DNA of 64,000 nucleotides, taken from the NCBI GenBank assembly GCA_036346255.1, contig CM070633.1, forward strand, positions 36,595,692-36,659,691, read 5' to 3'. Both the position numbers and the translations under genes were made by a program. This stretch comes from Ampelocalamus luodianensis. Lineage: Eukaryota > Streptophyta > Magnoliopsida > Poales > Poaceae. The notes beneath the pieces are model-generated. The model did not search any database and was not told the origin of the DNA. It saw only the letters and a program-made list of their open reading frames with translations. Below are positions 23,801 to 35,075 of this stretch, in pieces; positions within the stretch are counted from its first letter, which is position 1, and each line of letters opens with the position of its first letter.

Positions 23801-25643
23801 GCACCAGAGCCGACCCAGAACGGCGGCTAGCCGACGTTGAGCGGCGGTGCTCCAACGGCAAAAATGAAAACAACAAAATGTCGCTCCGCAGCGCAAACAA
23901 GCGGGTGCCTGAGGTCCTACGGGCTACGAAGAGGTCACCTGAGCTAAGGAGGGTGCTCGGGGAAGCTTGGAGATGCCGGAGCTGCGTCGGCGCCGGAGAA
24001 GAAAGGTGGCGGCAAAACGGATTCACGAGGAGAGGATCCCCAGAGCAAAACCTAAGTGGGATGAATGATCAAGATGGATTATAGATCATCTGAGGAAGCT
24101 AAAGGAGCAAGGAATTGGACAATAGCTTACCAGACCTAAGTAGGAGGTGAAAGGTTGGTTCCTCGGCCGAAAATCCAATCTCTTCAAATCCACGAAGCCC
24201 TGCCGTGCATTACCCAAATAGAGTTAGGGGTTTTCCATCTTATGCCTAAAGGCACGAAGTGACACGTTAAGCTTTAGACAAAACTCACCGGAGACGAAGA
24301 TCACAAAGTGATGTCCACGGGAGTGTGCTCTGGAGCTTGCAATGGCACCACGATGGTCCAGGTGCTACAAGCAACGAGAGAAACTGAGATTAGTAAAAAT
24401 GGAAACGGAATGGATCACAGAGCAGGGAGGAATCACGCGGAGGAAGCTCACCCGTGAAGAGAGCAAGAACAAGCTCCCCTCTGCTCGGTCAACAGAGGAG
24501 AAGTGAGGAAGAATGGAGGGGCTGCGAGGGGTAAAATGGTCGGGTGATGACGGAAATGGAGGCGGCGTGAAGTGAAGAAGCTCCAAAAGTGGTTGCATGC
24601 GGCGGTGGATTGACGGCGTCCACTGGCGCCGTTCTGAGCACGTCGGAGAAGCTCAGACACATGGCGAGGAGCTCCTGCGCAAGGTCAGAGACGGACCGAC
24701 ATGCGGGCCACGGCGGCGGTGACTTAGTCATGTGCGCGTGAGTCAGAGGAGAAGGGGTGGTCGTGGGCCGTTGGATGTAAATCACATGGCTCACGATCAC
24801 CTAGGCGGGATTGAGTGCTATAAGGGAAGGGAGGTCGTGGGCCGTTGGATTCGCATCAAATGGCTCACGACCTCTTAGGCGGATGAGCACCGAAAAGGGC
24901 AGGGGAGGTCGTGGCCGTTGGATGTCCATCGGATGACTCACGACCTCCTAAGTGGGAATGAGGGTTATAAGGCAAAGGAGGTCGTGGGCCGCTGGATCTC
25001 GATCGCAAGGCTCACGACCACCCAGGCGGTCCTGACTGCCGTTGAGACATAAGAGGTCGGGACCGTAGGATTTAGATCCGAAGGCCTACATGCGTTGGTG
25101 CATTTAGGCGGTTGAGCTGAGTCAGTTCGCCTGGTCGGACTTGAGTCCAAGGAATAGTGTCAGTCGGTTTAGGGTTAGGGTTTGACTGAGAATTAAAATA
25201 GTTTCCTCCACTTTGACCAGAGGCTAAAAATAGAAATAAAATTCCCAAAATCATGAAATAATTACTGGGGGTTCCTGGGATAGCCTAGTGTCCATAAAAA
25301 TTATTGAACCCTACTGTTCGTGATATAAAGTGTATAATTTAATTTCAATCTTATTGTTGATCTTTAAATCATGTTTGGATTTTAGTAGGGTAAAGACCAG
25401 TCCCAAAAATTTGGGAAAAATTATATTAATTCATGATAATTAATATAGTATTTGAATAGATTATTTCCAGAGATATTTCAGTAGCATTTATTTCAGTTTT
25501 TCGTTTGGAGTTCAATTTAAAGTGTATGTTTCATTTGTTTTTGGAGATTTTTCCAAGTACAATATTTAAATAAAAAGTTTCAAAACATGATGCATGCTAA
25601 TGAGACGCATAATAAACCACTTTATTAATTTGGGGATGTGACA
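20893..25643 (-). mobile_element. C1: 4.75-kb solo LTR
   Basis: On + it starts TGTGGGGACCCC and ends GGGGATGTGACA, and it is flanked by an exact 5-bp duplication GGTTG (20,888-20,892 and 25,644-25,648). No PBS, PPT, gag or pol is found inside, so it is a single LTR. Reverse-complemented, its ends (TGTCACATCCCC...GGGGTCCCCACA) and an internal segment (around 21,815-21,880) match C2. A G/C-rich middle (23.3-25.1 kb) holds a 74-bp minisatellite. Very long for a plant LTR; family not assigned. Confidence 0.85.
24755..25080. repeat. About 74-bp minisatellite inside C1
   Basis: Four to five degenerate copies each contain GGTCGTGGGCCGTTGGAT followed four bases later by ATC, then GGCTCACGACC. Units start near 24,760, 24,834, 24,908, 24,981 and 25,056. 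Related CCGTTGGAT motifs recur in C2. Confidence 0.85.
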
Positions 25644-26230
25644 GGTTGTATCATATCCCTCAATTCAAGTTGTATGATAAATACCAAATAATTAGTAGGC
25701 TAGACATTAAGATTTGGTGGTTTGGAATAATAATTATTATTTTAACTATTTATTTACTTTACTATATATGTAAAATGTTTAGGTAATGGCAAGGTTTTCA
25801 AAACCAATATTCTAGTCGTAGCTCTAATGACGTGGAATCTAAACTATGATTTAGACATTTATCAATCAAATTAGATGTCAAATGACCAAACAAACACTCG
25901 TGTCACTCTTGGAATACACAGTACATTGAAAAAAATGTATTTTTGGTAGAATCTTAGATTCTACAATTCGATCCTAAAATACGATCATACCGGAGTGTCA
26001 CCGATCCAATTCAGAATCATGATTCTAACAACATTGCATATGATGCCTTTTCACACATCGAAAGAAAAATAAAGCTGCAAAAATTGGAATGTCTCTTGGT
26101 ACAAGAATGCCATATAATTGAAGGCAAAATTGACTACAGAACACCCAACTTTTGTGTCATTGTCTGATAACACACCCAAATTTTGTGTCTTTGCCAAAAG
26201 ACACTAAAATTTTATGGCTCTTTGTTGTAG

Positions 26231-29200
26231 TGTAACATCCCCATTTTGGCTTGTGTTTCAAATGTAAGAAATTGAGGGTAAATTAAAACTTTTCTTACAT
26301 CCTTGTGCTTTTGAGCTTTTCTGAAATTCTTGTAAAAGGATTTTGGGAAATCCAAAATCAAAACCCTCCAATATACCAATTCAAAAACATCCTTGGGGAA
26401 ATCTTGGGTCAAACCCTTGGAAATAATTTTCCTGGGTTCTAGGGTTGCTTGGTAACACCTCTGAATTATTTCCTAATTTTTGGAAATTATTTGAAATATT
26501 TTAGAGGCAAGTCAAACCTTAGTCAAACCTCTGAATTAGCCTTCTGGAATTTCTTGAGAAAATCCCAGTGCACAAAAATCTCTAGAAATTTTATGGAAGG
26601 TTAATCCTTAAGTCAGGAAGCTCCAGTTAAAATTTCATAATTTTTGGAGTTGGTTTGATGCCTCAATTAAATCCCCAAAGTTTCAGTTCAAAAATCAAAC
26701 CCTAAGTGGTTTGCACTGTTCCTCGGGTGCGAGTCGTACTCGGGCTCGAGCCAACTGACTCGGCCGAGTCAACTAACCGCACCCGGCGCGGGCGAGCGAG
26801 CGCGCGCGATCTGGACCGATGGATCTCCATTGAACGGCTCGCATCCGTGTAGGCATTTGGACCCCTCCGATTGCCCTCTGATTCTCAGCCGTTGGATTTC
26901 AATCGGGCGGTCGACGTTCACCCGATGTCGTGTCAACTCGATCGCGTGTTAGCCCTTGGATGCAGATCGGACGGCTGGCCGTCGTCGCCTTCCTCTCGCT
27001 CGCGCGACGCTGCGCCATGGCGGAGCCGAGCGTGGGCGCGCAGTGCCCTGTCCCATCCGGCGACCTCGCAACGGGTGTCTGCAGCGCATTTCATGCCCGT
27101 CACTCCACCGCCCCGATTAGTCTTCGTCTCAACTGCTCCCGTCGCTCACGGCGACCGTAGCGGCAGTGAGGACCCGAGGCGGCCAACGGTGCCTCCTTGC
27201 TCTCCCTCGGCTACTTAAGCCCCCATTGTCCTCCCTTGGCTTCCTTTACGCACCCGGGAGCTCTTCATTGCACCCACTGCACTCGTGGAGCTTCCAAACG
27301 CCCAAATCCTTCTCGCCGCCATTGTTGCCCGCAGAGCTTCTCGGTGAAGGCCGTGCTCCCGTGGTTCCCTGGCTCCCTCCTTGCTCCTGCACCTCCCTCT
27401 CACCTCAGTGGTGCTTAACAACCGCTCCTTTTCAGGTTGCTTCGACGGGAGTGCCGGGATTTTGGATTTCCCCCAAATTGGTCGCGAGCACACTTCTTCG
27501 TCTCCAATGCCGGTGAGGCCTTCTCCCTCTAATTCCTCCCTCTGGTAGCAGCAGTGGGTGGTATGCGACCTATCTTGATCACGCCGGCTCCTTGTTTTGG
27601 CTCAGGTGATCTTCTCCTCGTTGCCGCCTTTGTTGCCGCCGCGGAGCTTCGTCGCCGGAGCTGTTCAGTCGTCCTCTGCACCTCCGCGTCACTCAGGTAG
27701 CATCGCCGTAGTCCCTAGATGCTCGGGCACCGCTTGGTTGAACTGCTGCGGAGCTCCTTGTCGCTTGTCGTCGTTGCCGTCTTTTACCGCGCCGCCCCTC
27801 GCCGTCGCGCCGCCGCTCTGGTCCACCACCATCGGTGTGGGTGGTACCAGAGGGTGCGCAATGCTATTGCGCACCCATTCCCGACATTCACTCCCACCGC
27901 CGAGCCTTTGGTCGCCGGCGTTTTGCCGGCGAAGCGTCGGGCTGCGTTGTCGGACGCGCTGGCACAGTGCAGCGCCCATGCGACGTGGCTCTCGGTGAGC
28001 CGTCCAAGTTTAGATCTACGGTCCACACCAGCTGCCTCCCTCTCGCGCGCGTAGATTCAAACCGCCGCGCGTGGTCCAATCTCCGCCGTTGGATCTTGAT
28101 CCAACGGTGAGCCTCTTTGTGTGTTTGTGCGTGTGTGCTGTGCGCGCCGTGCGCGTGGGCCGTCCGATCCAGGATCGACGGTCCATAATCAGCCACGTCG
28201 TAATGGCATTTATGAGTTTCCCGAAAGCTTTATTTGCAAACTGAAAAAGGTATTAAACTTCAAAAATGCATAACTAATTCATTTTAAACCCAAATCGGTT
28301 GATTCAAATTTTGTTAGCTTCCTTATGAACTGTTCTTTAATCTAAAAATGAATAGGAGTTTGGTTCGGCTCCAGAAAACAGATTTTAAAATTTGTTTAGA
28401 AATAGGTTCTACTTGTTATTCTAAAATTGGCAATTAACTTGTAAATCGCATAACTAATTCTCTGAAAAGCAATTTTTAGTGAAACCAATTTTGTTAGCTT
28501 CCTCTAATAAATTACTAAATGATAAAATTGGTTTTAGGCGTGTTACTATTTTTAACAAGATTTCACATGCAATTTAATTTTGTTCGTTTTCATGACTTGC
28601 AAATTCATAACTCTTTCAATATAACTTCAAATGACCCAAAAATTTACATGTAACCTTATAATACCAGTAGCTAACTACCATAAAAGTTTCAGCTTCAAAA
28701 TCACTCTATAAAATATTTTATGAACAGTACTAATTAAGGGTAGCATTTTGGCCGAAAATGAGTATTTAGGTCATATCTTTTTCTTCACTAATCCTTTTTA
28801 GTTAGTTCTTGTTCCTAAGGCTAGATAGGACCTTAGACTACCTTGTGTATAAATTTCGTCGCAATTGGATAATTTTTGCTTGCTCTTTTGTTTAAGTGTT
28901 GCTCGTCTTATTGGTTGTTCTCGCTTCTTTTTGCTTTTCGCTTAGGCTTCGACATTTGCGGTAACCCCGAGAACGATCCTCCGCAACAGTTTGAGCAACA
29001 GCAAGCAGGCAAGCAGTTTGATCATTTCCCATTTGATCCCATTACTTTTAAAGTCTAATATGTTGTTTAACTTATATGTATGCATTGCTATTTTATTGTT
29101 AAAGTGATTAGTTAATCCTCTAGTTGCATAATCTGTAGGTAAATGTTTATCCTCTACTACCTGAGCCTAGGTTATTTGCTGTGATTAGAGTTCGTTGGAT

Positions 29201-30627
29201 GAACTCTTGTCACTTAGTAGATTTCGAATAAATATTGCTTAGCCATGCCTAGTATCGGTAGAATTGGGCGATCATCGACTTAGTCGGTGATCTTGATCAC
29301 GCAAATGCTATTATTATTCTATTATGTCCAACCCTTGTGTTTTACCAATTTACAAATCAAAAACTGAAAACAAAACTATATCTTGACTTGGGCACAATGG
29401 TATGTTGAGGTGATCTGTTGGGTGTGTTTGGAATGGTGCCTAAGTTCCCAAGGACCGAGTTACTTGTGTCACTAAGCCAAGCGCTTATTGCGTGCTAACC
29501 ACACGAGGGGGATATGGAACCTCTCTTGACTAAGTACTCTGGGAGGTGTTAATTATGAGCTGGTCGGTGGGTGTGTTCCTGTGTGTGTGTGTGTTTGTGG
29601 TGTTTGGATGGGAGCATTAGCAGACCGGTTAGGCTATCTAATGTGTCTTTCTCCCGTGGGTTGCGGCTCTTAATTAGCATCGTCCATTGGAAAGCGTCTT
29701 GTTAGACTTAGCTATGCATGCATACCAAAGGAAGTGTGCTAACCGTGGCTGGTGGAAAGGCGGTCTATCGTGTGGGTACATTGGTACACCCCTGCAGGGT
29801 TAAAACTATTCGAATAGCCTCGTCCTAGGTTATGGACATGCTTGGTAAGGTCGTGCAAGAACTAGACTACAACCTTTTAAAAACTTAAACTTGACATGGG
29901 TGGTATGAAGGGGTACTTCATGCTATTGATGTGGTGACTACGGGTTAGTCACTTCTAGGTTGGTGTTGTCATCTATCTATTGTTATAATTGTCTCTCTTT
30001 TATTTGAACAATAAAAGTTAATTGTAAACTTGCTTTGAATCTATTACCTTATTGCAAATGCAAACTTGCTTTATGCTGAAAATAAGTCCAGAGCCTCATC
30101 CACTTAAATAAAGCTTGCATGTAGTTAATTATAGTTCTGTTATCTCACACGTCAAGATTAAGCAGTACAAAAACAAGTTTTGTACTCATCCGCTTTGCTT
30201 AATATTAATTGTTGCAGAGGAAGAAGGTGAGCCCCAAGGGCCTCACTTTTGTGAGTGTGTTCTGCGCTGTTTGGGACGATTAGCTTGGCGGTCCGGTTGG
30301 TTGCCTTGTGGGTAGAGGCACACCGATTGGCTTTTGTTTATCGCCATCTTATGGCCATTTTGCTTCATTGTTTAAATTAGTTACTTATGTGTTATTTGGC
30401 GGTCGGCCTCTCTTTGTAATAACTCTCTTTATATTATCTATGTCTTTCGATTGTTGCTTTTGCTTGGCTCTATGTGTATGAATGGAATTGATGCATAATT
30501 TTGTAACGGGTGTGTATACTGCAGTGCAGGAAGTATACATATCTCTAGGCTTGGTTTATTTGATTTGTACTGTTAGGACCAAGTGGATGGTTAAACAGTA
30601 CAAGCCGAATAAACCGGGGTCCTCACA
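26231..30627 (+). mobile_element. C2: 4.4-kb solo LTR inserted in the left end of D
   Basis: It starts TGTAACATCCCC and ends GGGGTCCTCACA, with an exact 5-bp duplication TGTAG (26,226-26,230 and 30,628-30,632). No PBS, PPT or polyprotein is inside. The segment at about 29,785-29,850 (CACCCCTGCAGGGT, CTATTCGAATAGCC, GGTTATGGACA) matches C1 in reverse orientation. A G/C-rich block at 26.7-28.2 kb gives overlapping ORFs on both strands that are not protein-like. Confidence 0.87.
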
Positions 30628-31009
30628 TGTAGGACACTGAGGCCAATATAATAATATTATTCATTGTTTTGGAGAGAGAAACAATTCAAAATAACCTTCA
30701 TGCCCTTATCCTCTTCTTCTCCTCCCTATTCCTTCTCCAATGATCCCCTCATGGTTGGCGGCAAAATCCGGCAGAAAACAACGGAAGTAATACACGCATA
30801 GTGTGTTCTCGGATTTGGGGGTTCCATTTTGGTGGTCTAGGTTGGAGGGGGAGGCAATGGGAAAGCTGGTGTCGGCGGCTGATGCGGCACCAAGTAGCAA
30901 GATTACTTTGAGTAGTGTTTCAGCATTGTCAACTAAGGTTACTTCACAAAGTAGTGTTGTTTTGTGCAATATAGAAGAGAAGCTATGTGTGGTCGAGAGG
31001 GATGCAGTT

Positions 31010-31420
31010 CTTGGAGGTCTACGACCAGATCCAAAAGGGCTACAACCAATTCCTAAGGGTCTAGGACCAGCTCTAGAGGTTCTACGACCAGTTCTACGAC
31101 CAGTTCTACGAGTTCTACGACCAGTACTCGGTGAAGGGAGCACTCGTCGGGAACAGTACTCGACGGGAACAGTACTTGACGGGAATAGTACTCGGCGGGA
31201 GGTGTACTCGACGGGAACAGTACTCGACGAGAACAGTACTCGGTGGGAACAGTCCACAACGACGATCAAGTGGTTCACGACCACCACCAGGTGAACTATG
31301 ACTACGTTCAAGTGGCCTATGGCCACTACCAGGTGGTCTACGACCACGTTCAAATAGTCTATGACAACGTTTAGAAGGTCTTCGACCAGGTCCACGATCA
31401 AGTGGTCGTACCAGGAAGCG
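31010..31420. repeat. Three consecutive minisatellite blocks in the 5' LTR of E
   Basis: The first block repeats GTTCTACGACCA, the second (about 31,125-31,255) repeats CGACGGGAACAGTACT, and the third (about 31,265-31,420) repeats variants of GTGGTCTACGACCACGTTCA. The 3' LTR has the same three blocks at about 33,205-33,600 with different copy order. They explain the long Val/Leu/His-rich ORFs on the minus strand. Confidence 0.85.
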
Positions 31421-32271
31421 AACAAGAGAACCAGACTTTGGTTGGTTTGGATTGCATGCAACAAGATCAACTCTAGAAGGAAAGAATATCTATTCGGATA
31501 TTTTTGGAGATGGAGTCCACATGATTCACGAGTTCAATGGAGAGAAGGAAAGAATATATCGGACTAGAAGGCAAGAAATCAGGATTTGCTATGCGTGGGA
31601 TTACAAGATCAGCACATGCATTCTGATCTCTCCTCGTGAGTTCCTTTCACTACGTGCAGCGGGGTGGGGTCCATGTCGTAGCCCGAGTTTACACGGATAG
31701 ATGGCGCACCTTTTCTGTTTAAGCCTGTGTGATTTCCTTTCTCTTTGTGCATGCGGGTGGGGTCCACCAAAAGCCGTGATAACTAACAAACTCAATCTAG
31801 TTGGTTTCTGATATGTAAAAGGAAACTATCTGTTTTAGTTTTGCATTGGTAGTTTGAATCGTGTGCATTTAGGAGGTTAAGTTTGCTTCATATTTTGCTT
31901 GCGTGGAAGGCTATTTAAACCTCCCATGGCAGCACCTTTGAGAGAGTTATGAATTATGAATTAAAACAAGTGTACATGTTGGCCTTCGGCCGTTAGGGTT
32001 CATCCCTATTTATTGTGTGTTCTTTTGAACTCCAATCTCGGATTTTATCTTGGTGTTGTGGTTTCTAGTTGTGGTGCTAGGAGTTACTCGTTGGATCTTT
32101 GATCCCTATATCTCGTTCGTGTATTGTGGTGTATGCGGGTGTGAGATTTATCTATCTCAGTGCGAATTGCATCTTGTAATTCGTGCTCCACATATTTGAT
32201 TGGGAGTTTCCACCGTGAAAGATCGGGTAACCTAAGGATTCAATCTCGTCTAGAGGTTGATCTGCATCAGG

Positions 32272-32286
32272 TGGTATCAGAGCGCC
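32272..32286 (+). other. Primer-binding site of element E
   Basis: TGGTATCAGAGCGCC, complementary to the 3' end of initiator tRNA-Met, begins two bases after the LTR end GCATCA. Confidence 0.85.
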
Positions 32287-32816
32287 AGTTTGTTCACGGT
32301 TTTGAAATTATTTTGTTGATCCACATCTGGTGGTGCCAAAGATGGATGCTCATGGTGGTGGAGATATTGCTGCTATGGCGTCTTCGGAGGAGAGCTTCAG
32401 GAAGTTGAGTGTCACGTCCGGTATGAAGAGGAAGGCTACAGTATGGATTGGACTTTCCACTCTCGCTGCAATGTGAGGGAGATAGTTTGTACCATGTCGA
32501 TTGACTGCGAGAGTTCAATTAATGCTGCTAGTATCGAACTAGTTGAGAAGTTGCAGTTGTCGATGACACTGCATCTGCAACCCTATGTCCTAAAGTGGTA
32601 TTCCGGTGTGCTCAAGATCATGAACCAAGTCAAGGTACTGTTTTCATTGGGCGAATACTCTTGCGAGGTTTTATGTGATGTTATACCAGTCGCTATGGTT
32701 TGTGTCATCTAATGTTGGGAGGACCATGGTGCGAGCAACAAGGCGTGGTTACACATAATTGGAGCACCTAGGGTTGTACCTTTACATATAAGGGTACACC
32801 GATCCGTTTGCTTCCC

Positions 32817-33125
32817 ATGGACGTCCAGTTGATTCAAGGTGATTACAAGAAGAAGCTGTTAGAAAGGAAGGCACGGGAAGAAGCAAAGAAGGAGGCCGAA
32901 GCTGCTGAAATTTATTCGGCTTTTGTTCAATCTGTCCATGTGACCGAGTCTGCTGATTTGTTTATGGCCAAGTCTGTAGGAAATTTTTATGTCACTGTTC
33001 AAGCTGTAGATGAAGACTTGGAGATGAACTCGAAACCGAGGACGGTTTCGCTTGAAGAGGGAGGGGATGATGCGGCACCAAGTAGCATAATTACTTTGAG
33101 TAGTGTTTCAGCATTGCCAACTTAG
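32817..33125 (+). CDS. Short ORF in E internal region, unknown, possibly a captured fragment
   Basis: About 100 codons, opening MDVQLIQGDYKKKLLERKAR and rich in Lys/Glu/Ala (AREEAKKEAEAAEIYSAFVQ) in a pattern typical of a charged helix. It runs through the purine tract into the start of the 3' LTR, so its end cannot be original. It does not resemble gag zinc knuckle or pol sequence. The helix followed by EIYSAFVQS loosely recalls the region before the RNA-binding domain of plant SR140-like splicing factors, but that is a guess. Expression is unsupported. Confidence 0.3.
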   Translation: MDVQLIQGDYKKKLLERKAREEAKKEAEAAEIYSAFVQSVHVTESADLFMAKSVGNFYVTVQAVDEDLEMNSKPRTVSLEEGGDDAAPSSIITLSSVSALPT

Positions 33126-34517
33126 GTTACTTCACAAAGTAGTACTGTTTTGCGCAATATAAAAGAGAAGCTATGTGTGGTCGAGAGGGATGCAGTTCCT
33201 GGAGGTCTACGACTAGATCCAGAAGGGCTACAACCAATTCATGAGGGTTTACGACCAGCTCCAGAGGTTCTACGACCAGTTCCAGAGGTTCTACGGCCAG
33301 CTCCAGATGTTCTACGACCAGTTCTACAACCACTTTTACAAATTCTACGACCAGTACTCGGTGAAGGGAGCACTCGTCGGGAACAGTACTCGATGGGAAT
33401 AGTACTCGTTGGGAACAGTACTCAACGGTAACAGTACTTGGCGAGAACAGTACTCGGTGGGAACAGTCCACGACCACGATCAAGTGGTTCACGACCACCA
33501 CTAGGTGGACTACGACCACGTTGAGGTGGCCTACGACCACTACCAGGTGGTCTATAACCACGTTTAGGAGGTCTTCGACTAGGTCCACGATCAAGTGGTC
33601 GTACCAGGAAGCGAGCAAGAGAACCAGACTTTGGTTGGTTTGGATTGCATGCGGCAAGATCAACCCTAGAAGGAAAGAATATCTGTTCGAATTTTTTTGG
33701 AGATGGAGTCCAGGTGATTCATGAGTTCAATGGAGAGAAGGAAAGAAGATATCGAACTAGAAGGCAAGAAATTAGGATTTGCTACGCGTGGGATTACAAG
33801 ATTGGCGCATGCATTCTGATCTCTCCTTATGAGTTCCTTTCTCTACGTGCAGCAGGGTGGGGTCCACCTGGCAGTCCAAGTTTACACGGAGAGATGGCGC
33901 ACCTTTTTTGTTTAAGCCTGCATGATTTCCTTTCTCTTTGTGCATGCGGGTGGGTCCACCAAAAGCCGTGATAACTAACAAACGCAATCCAGTTGGTTTC
34001 CGAGATGTAAAAGGAAACCGTCTGTTTTAGTTTTGCATTAGTAGTTTGAATCGTGTGCGTTTAGGAGGTTAAGTTAGCTTCAGATTTTGTGCTTGCGTGG
34101 AAGGCTATTTAAACCTCCCATGGCCGCACCTTTGAGGTAGAGTTTTGAGTTATGAATTAAAACACATGTGCGTGTTGGCCTTCGGCCGTTATGGTTCATC
34201 CCTGTTTATTGTGTGTTCTTGTGAATTCCAATCTCGAATTTCATCTTGGCATTATGGTTTCTAGTTGTGGTGCTAGGAATTACTCGTTGGATCTTTGATC
34301 CCTATATCTCGTTCGTGTACTGTGGTGTGCGCGGGTGTGAGATTTATCTATCCCAGTGATAATTGCATCTTGTAATTCGTGCTCCACATATTTGATTGGG
34401 AGTTTTCACCGTGAAAGATCGAGCAACCCAAGGATTCAATCTCGTCTAGAGGTTGATCCGCATTAGCAGTGGCCATGGTGAGGCAGTGGTGTTTGATGAT
34501 GACGGCTGCCCCTTGCC

Positions 34518-35075
34518 GAAGAGGACCCGAGGGGGCGGTGACGTGGTCTCGTGGCCGAGGGAGGAGGGAATACGGCTCGCACAAGGTGGCAAGGCGGAGG
34601 ATGTGGTGTGTGCAAGCCGGCTGAAGAGGACCCAAGGCGGCGGTGGCGTGGGCCCGTGGCCGACGGAGGAGGCGCGGTGCGGGCTCGTGGACAGGGAAGA
34701 GGACCCGAGACAGCGATGGTTGCGTGGGCTTGTGGCTGGAGGAGGAGGCGCGGTGCGGGCTCGTGGACAGGGAAGAGGACCCGAGACAGCGATGGTTCCG
34801 TGGGCTTGTGGCTGGAGGAGGAGGCGCGGTGCGGGCTCGTGGCCGGGGAAGAGGACCCAAGGCGACTGCAATGTCGACTTATGTACGGAATAGGAGGAGG
34901 CGTGATGCGGGCTCATGGCCGGGGAAGAGGACCCGAAGCAGCGGCGGCGTGGGCTCATAGCCGACAGAGGAGGCGCGATGCGGGCTCATGGCCAGGAAGA
35001 GGACCCGAGGCAGTAGCGTGTGCTCGTGGTCGACGGTGGAGGAGGCACGATGGGCTCGTGGTCGGGGAAGAAGAG
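34518..35075. repeat. About 76-bp minisatellite in element D
   Basis: Seven to eight units each carry GAAGAGGACCC, then GTGGGCTTGTGGC, then GGAGGAGGCGCGGTGCGGGC. Unit starts are near 34,518, 34,623, 34,696, 34,772, 34,848, 34,924 and 34,996. Periods are 72-76. All ORFs in this stretch are translations of the repeat. Confidence 0.88.

Larger units (their letters stand above)
20703..26036. mobile_element. hAT-type MITE (578 bp) interrupted by solo LTR C1
   Basis: The terminal inverted repeats are CAAGGTTGTTAAAATCGTGA (left) and the complement of TCATGATTCTAACAACATTG (right). An exact 8-bp target duplication CATATGAT flanks them (20,695-20,702 and 26,037-26,044), diagnostic of the hAT superfamily. 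Both arms are rich in a subterminal GTAGAATCG motif. Removing the C1 LTR and its 5-bp duplication leaves 578 bp with no coding capacity. Confidence 0.85.
30880..34465 (+). mobile_element. Element E: small-bodied non-autonomous LTR retrotransposon inside D
   Basis: Two LTRs, 30,880-32,269 (1390 bp) and 33,068-34,465 (1398 bp), start TGATGCGGCACC and end GCATCA or GCATTA. A PBS TGGTATCAGAGCGCC begins at 32,272 and the purine tract AGAGGGAGGGGA precedes the 3' LTR. The internal region is only about 0.8 kb and has no pol. The flanks GCGGC and GCAGT could be a decayed 5-bp duplication (the two mismatches are transitions). The LTRs are larger in total than the body, a TRIM/LARD-like economy. Confidence 0.82.

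Noticed and set aside
26871..28196. Overlapping ORFs on both strands in a G/C-rich block
   Set aside because: The block lies inside the solo LTR C2 and no frame resembles a protein; low stop density explains the ORFs.
30706..31470. 254-codon minus-strand ORF with Val-Val-Asp-His-Leu repeats (also at 33,127-33,663)
   Set aside because: It is the translation of the minisatellite blocks in the E LTRs and crosses the LTR boundary.
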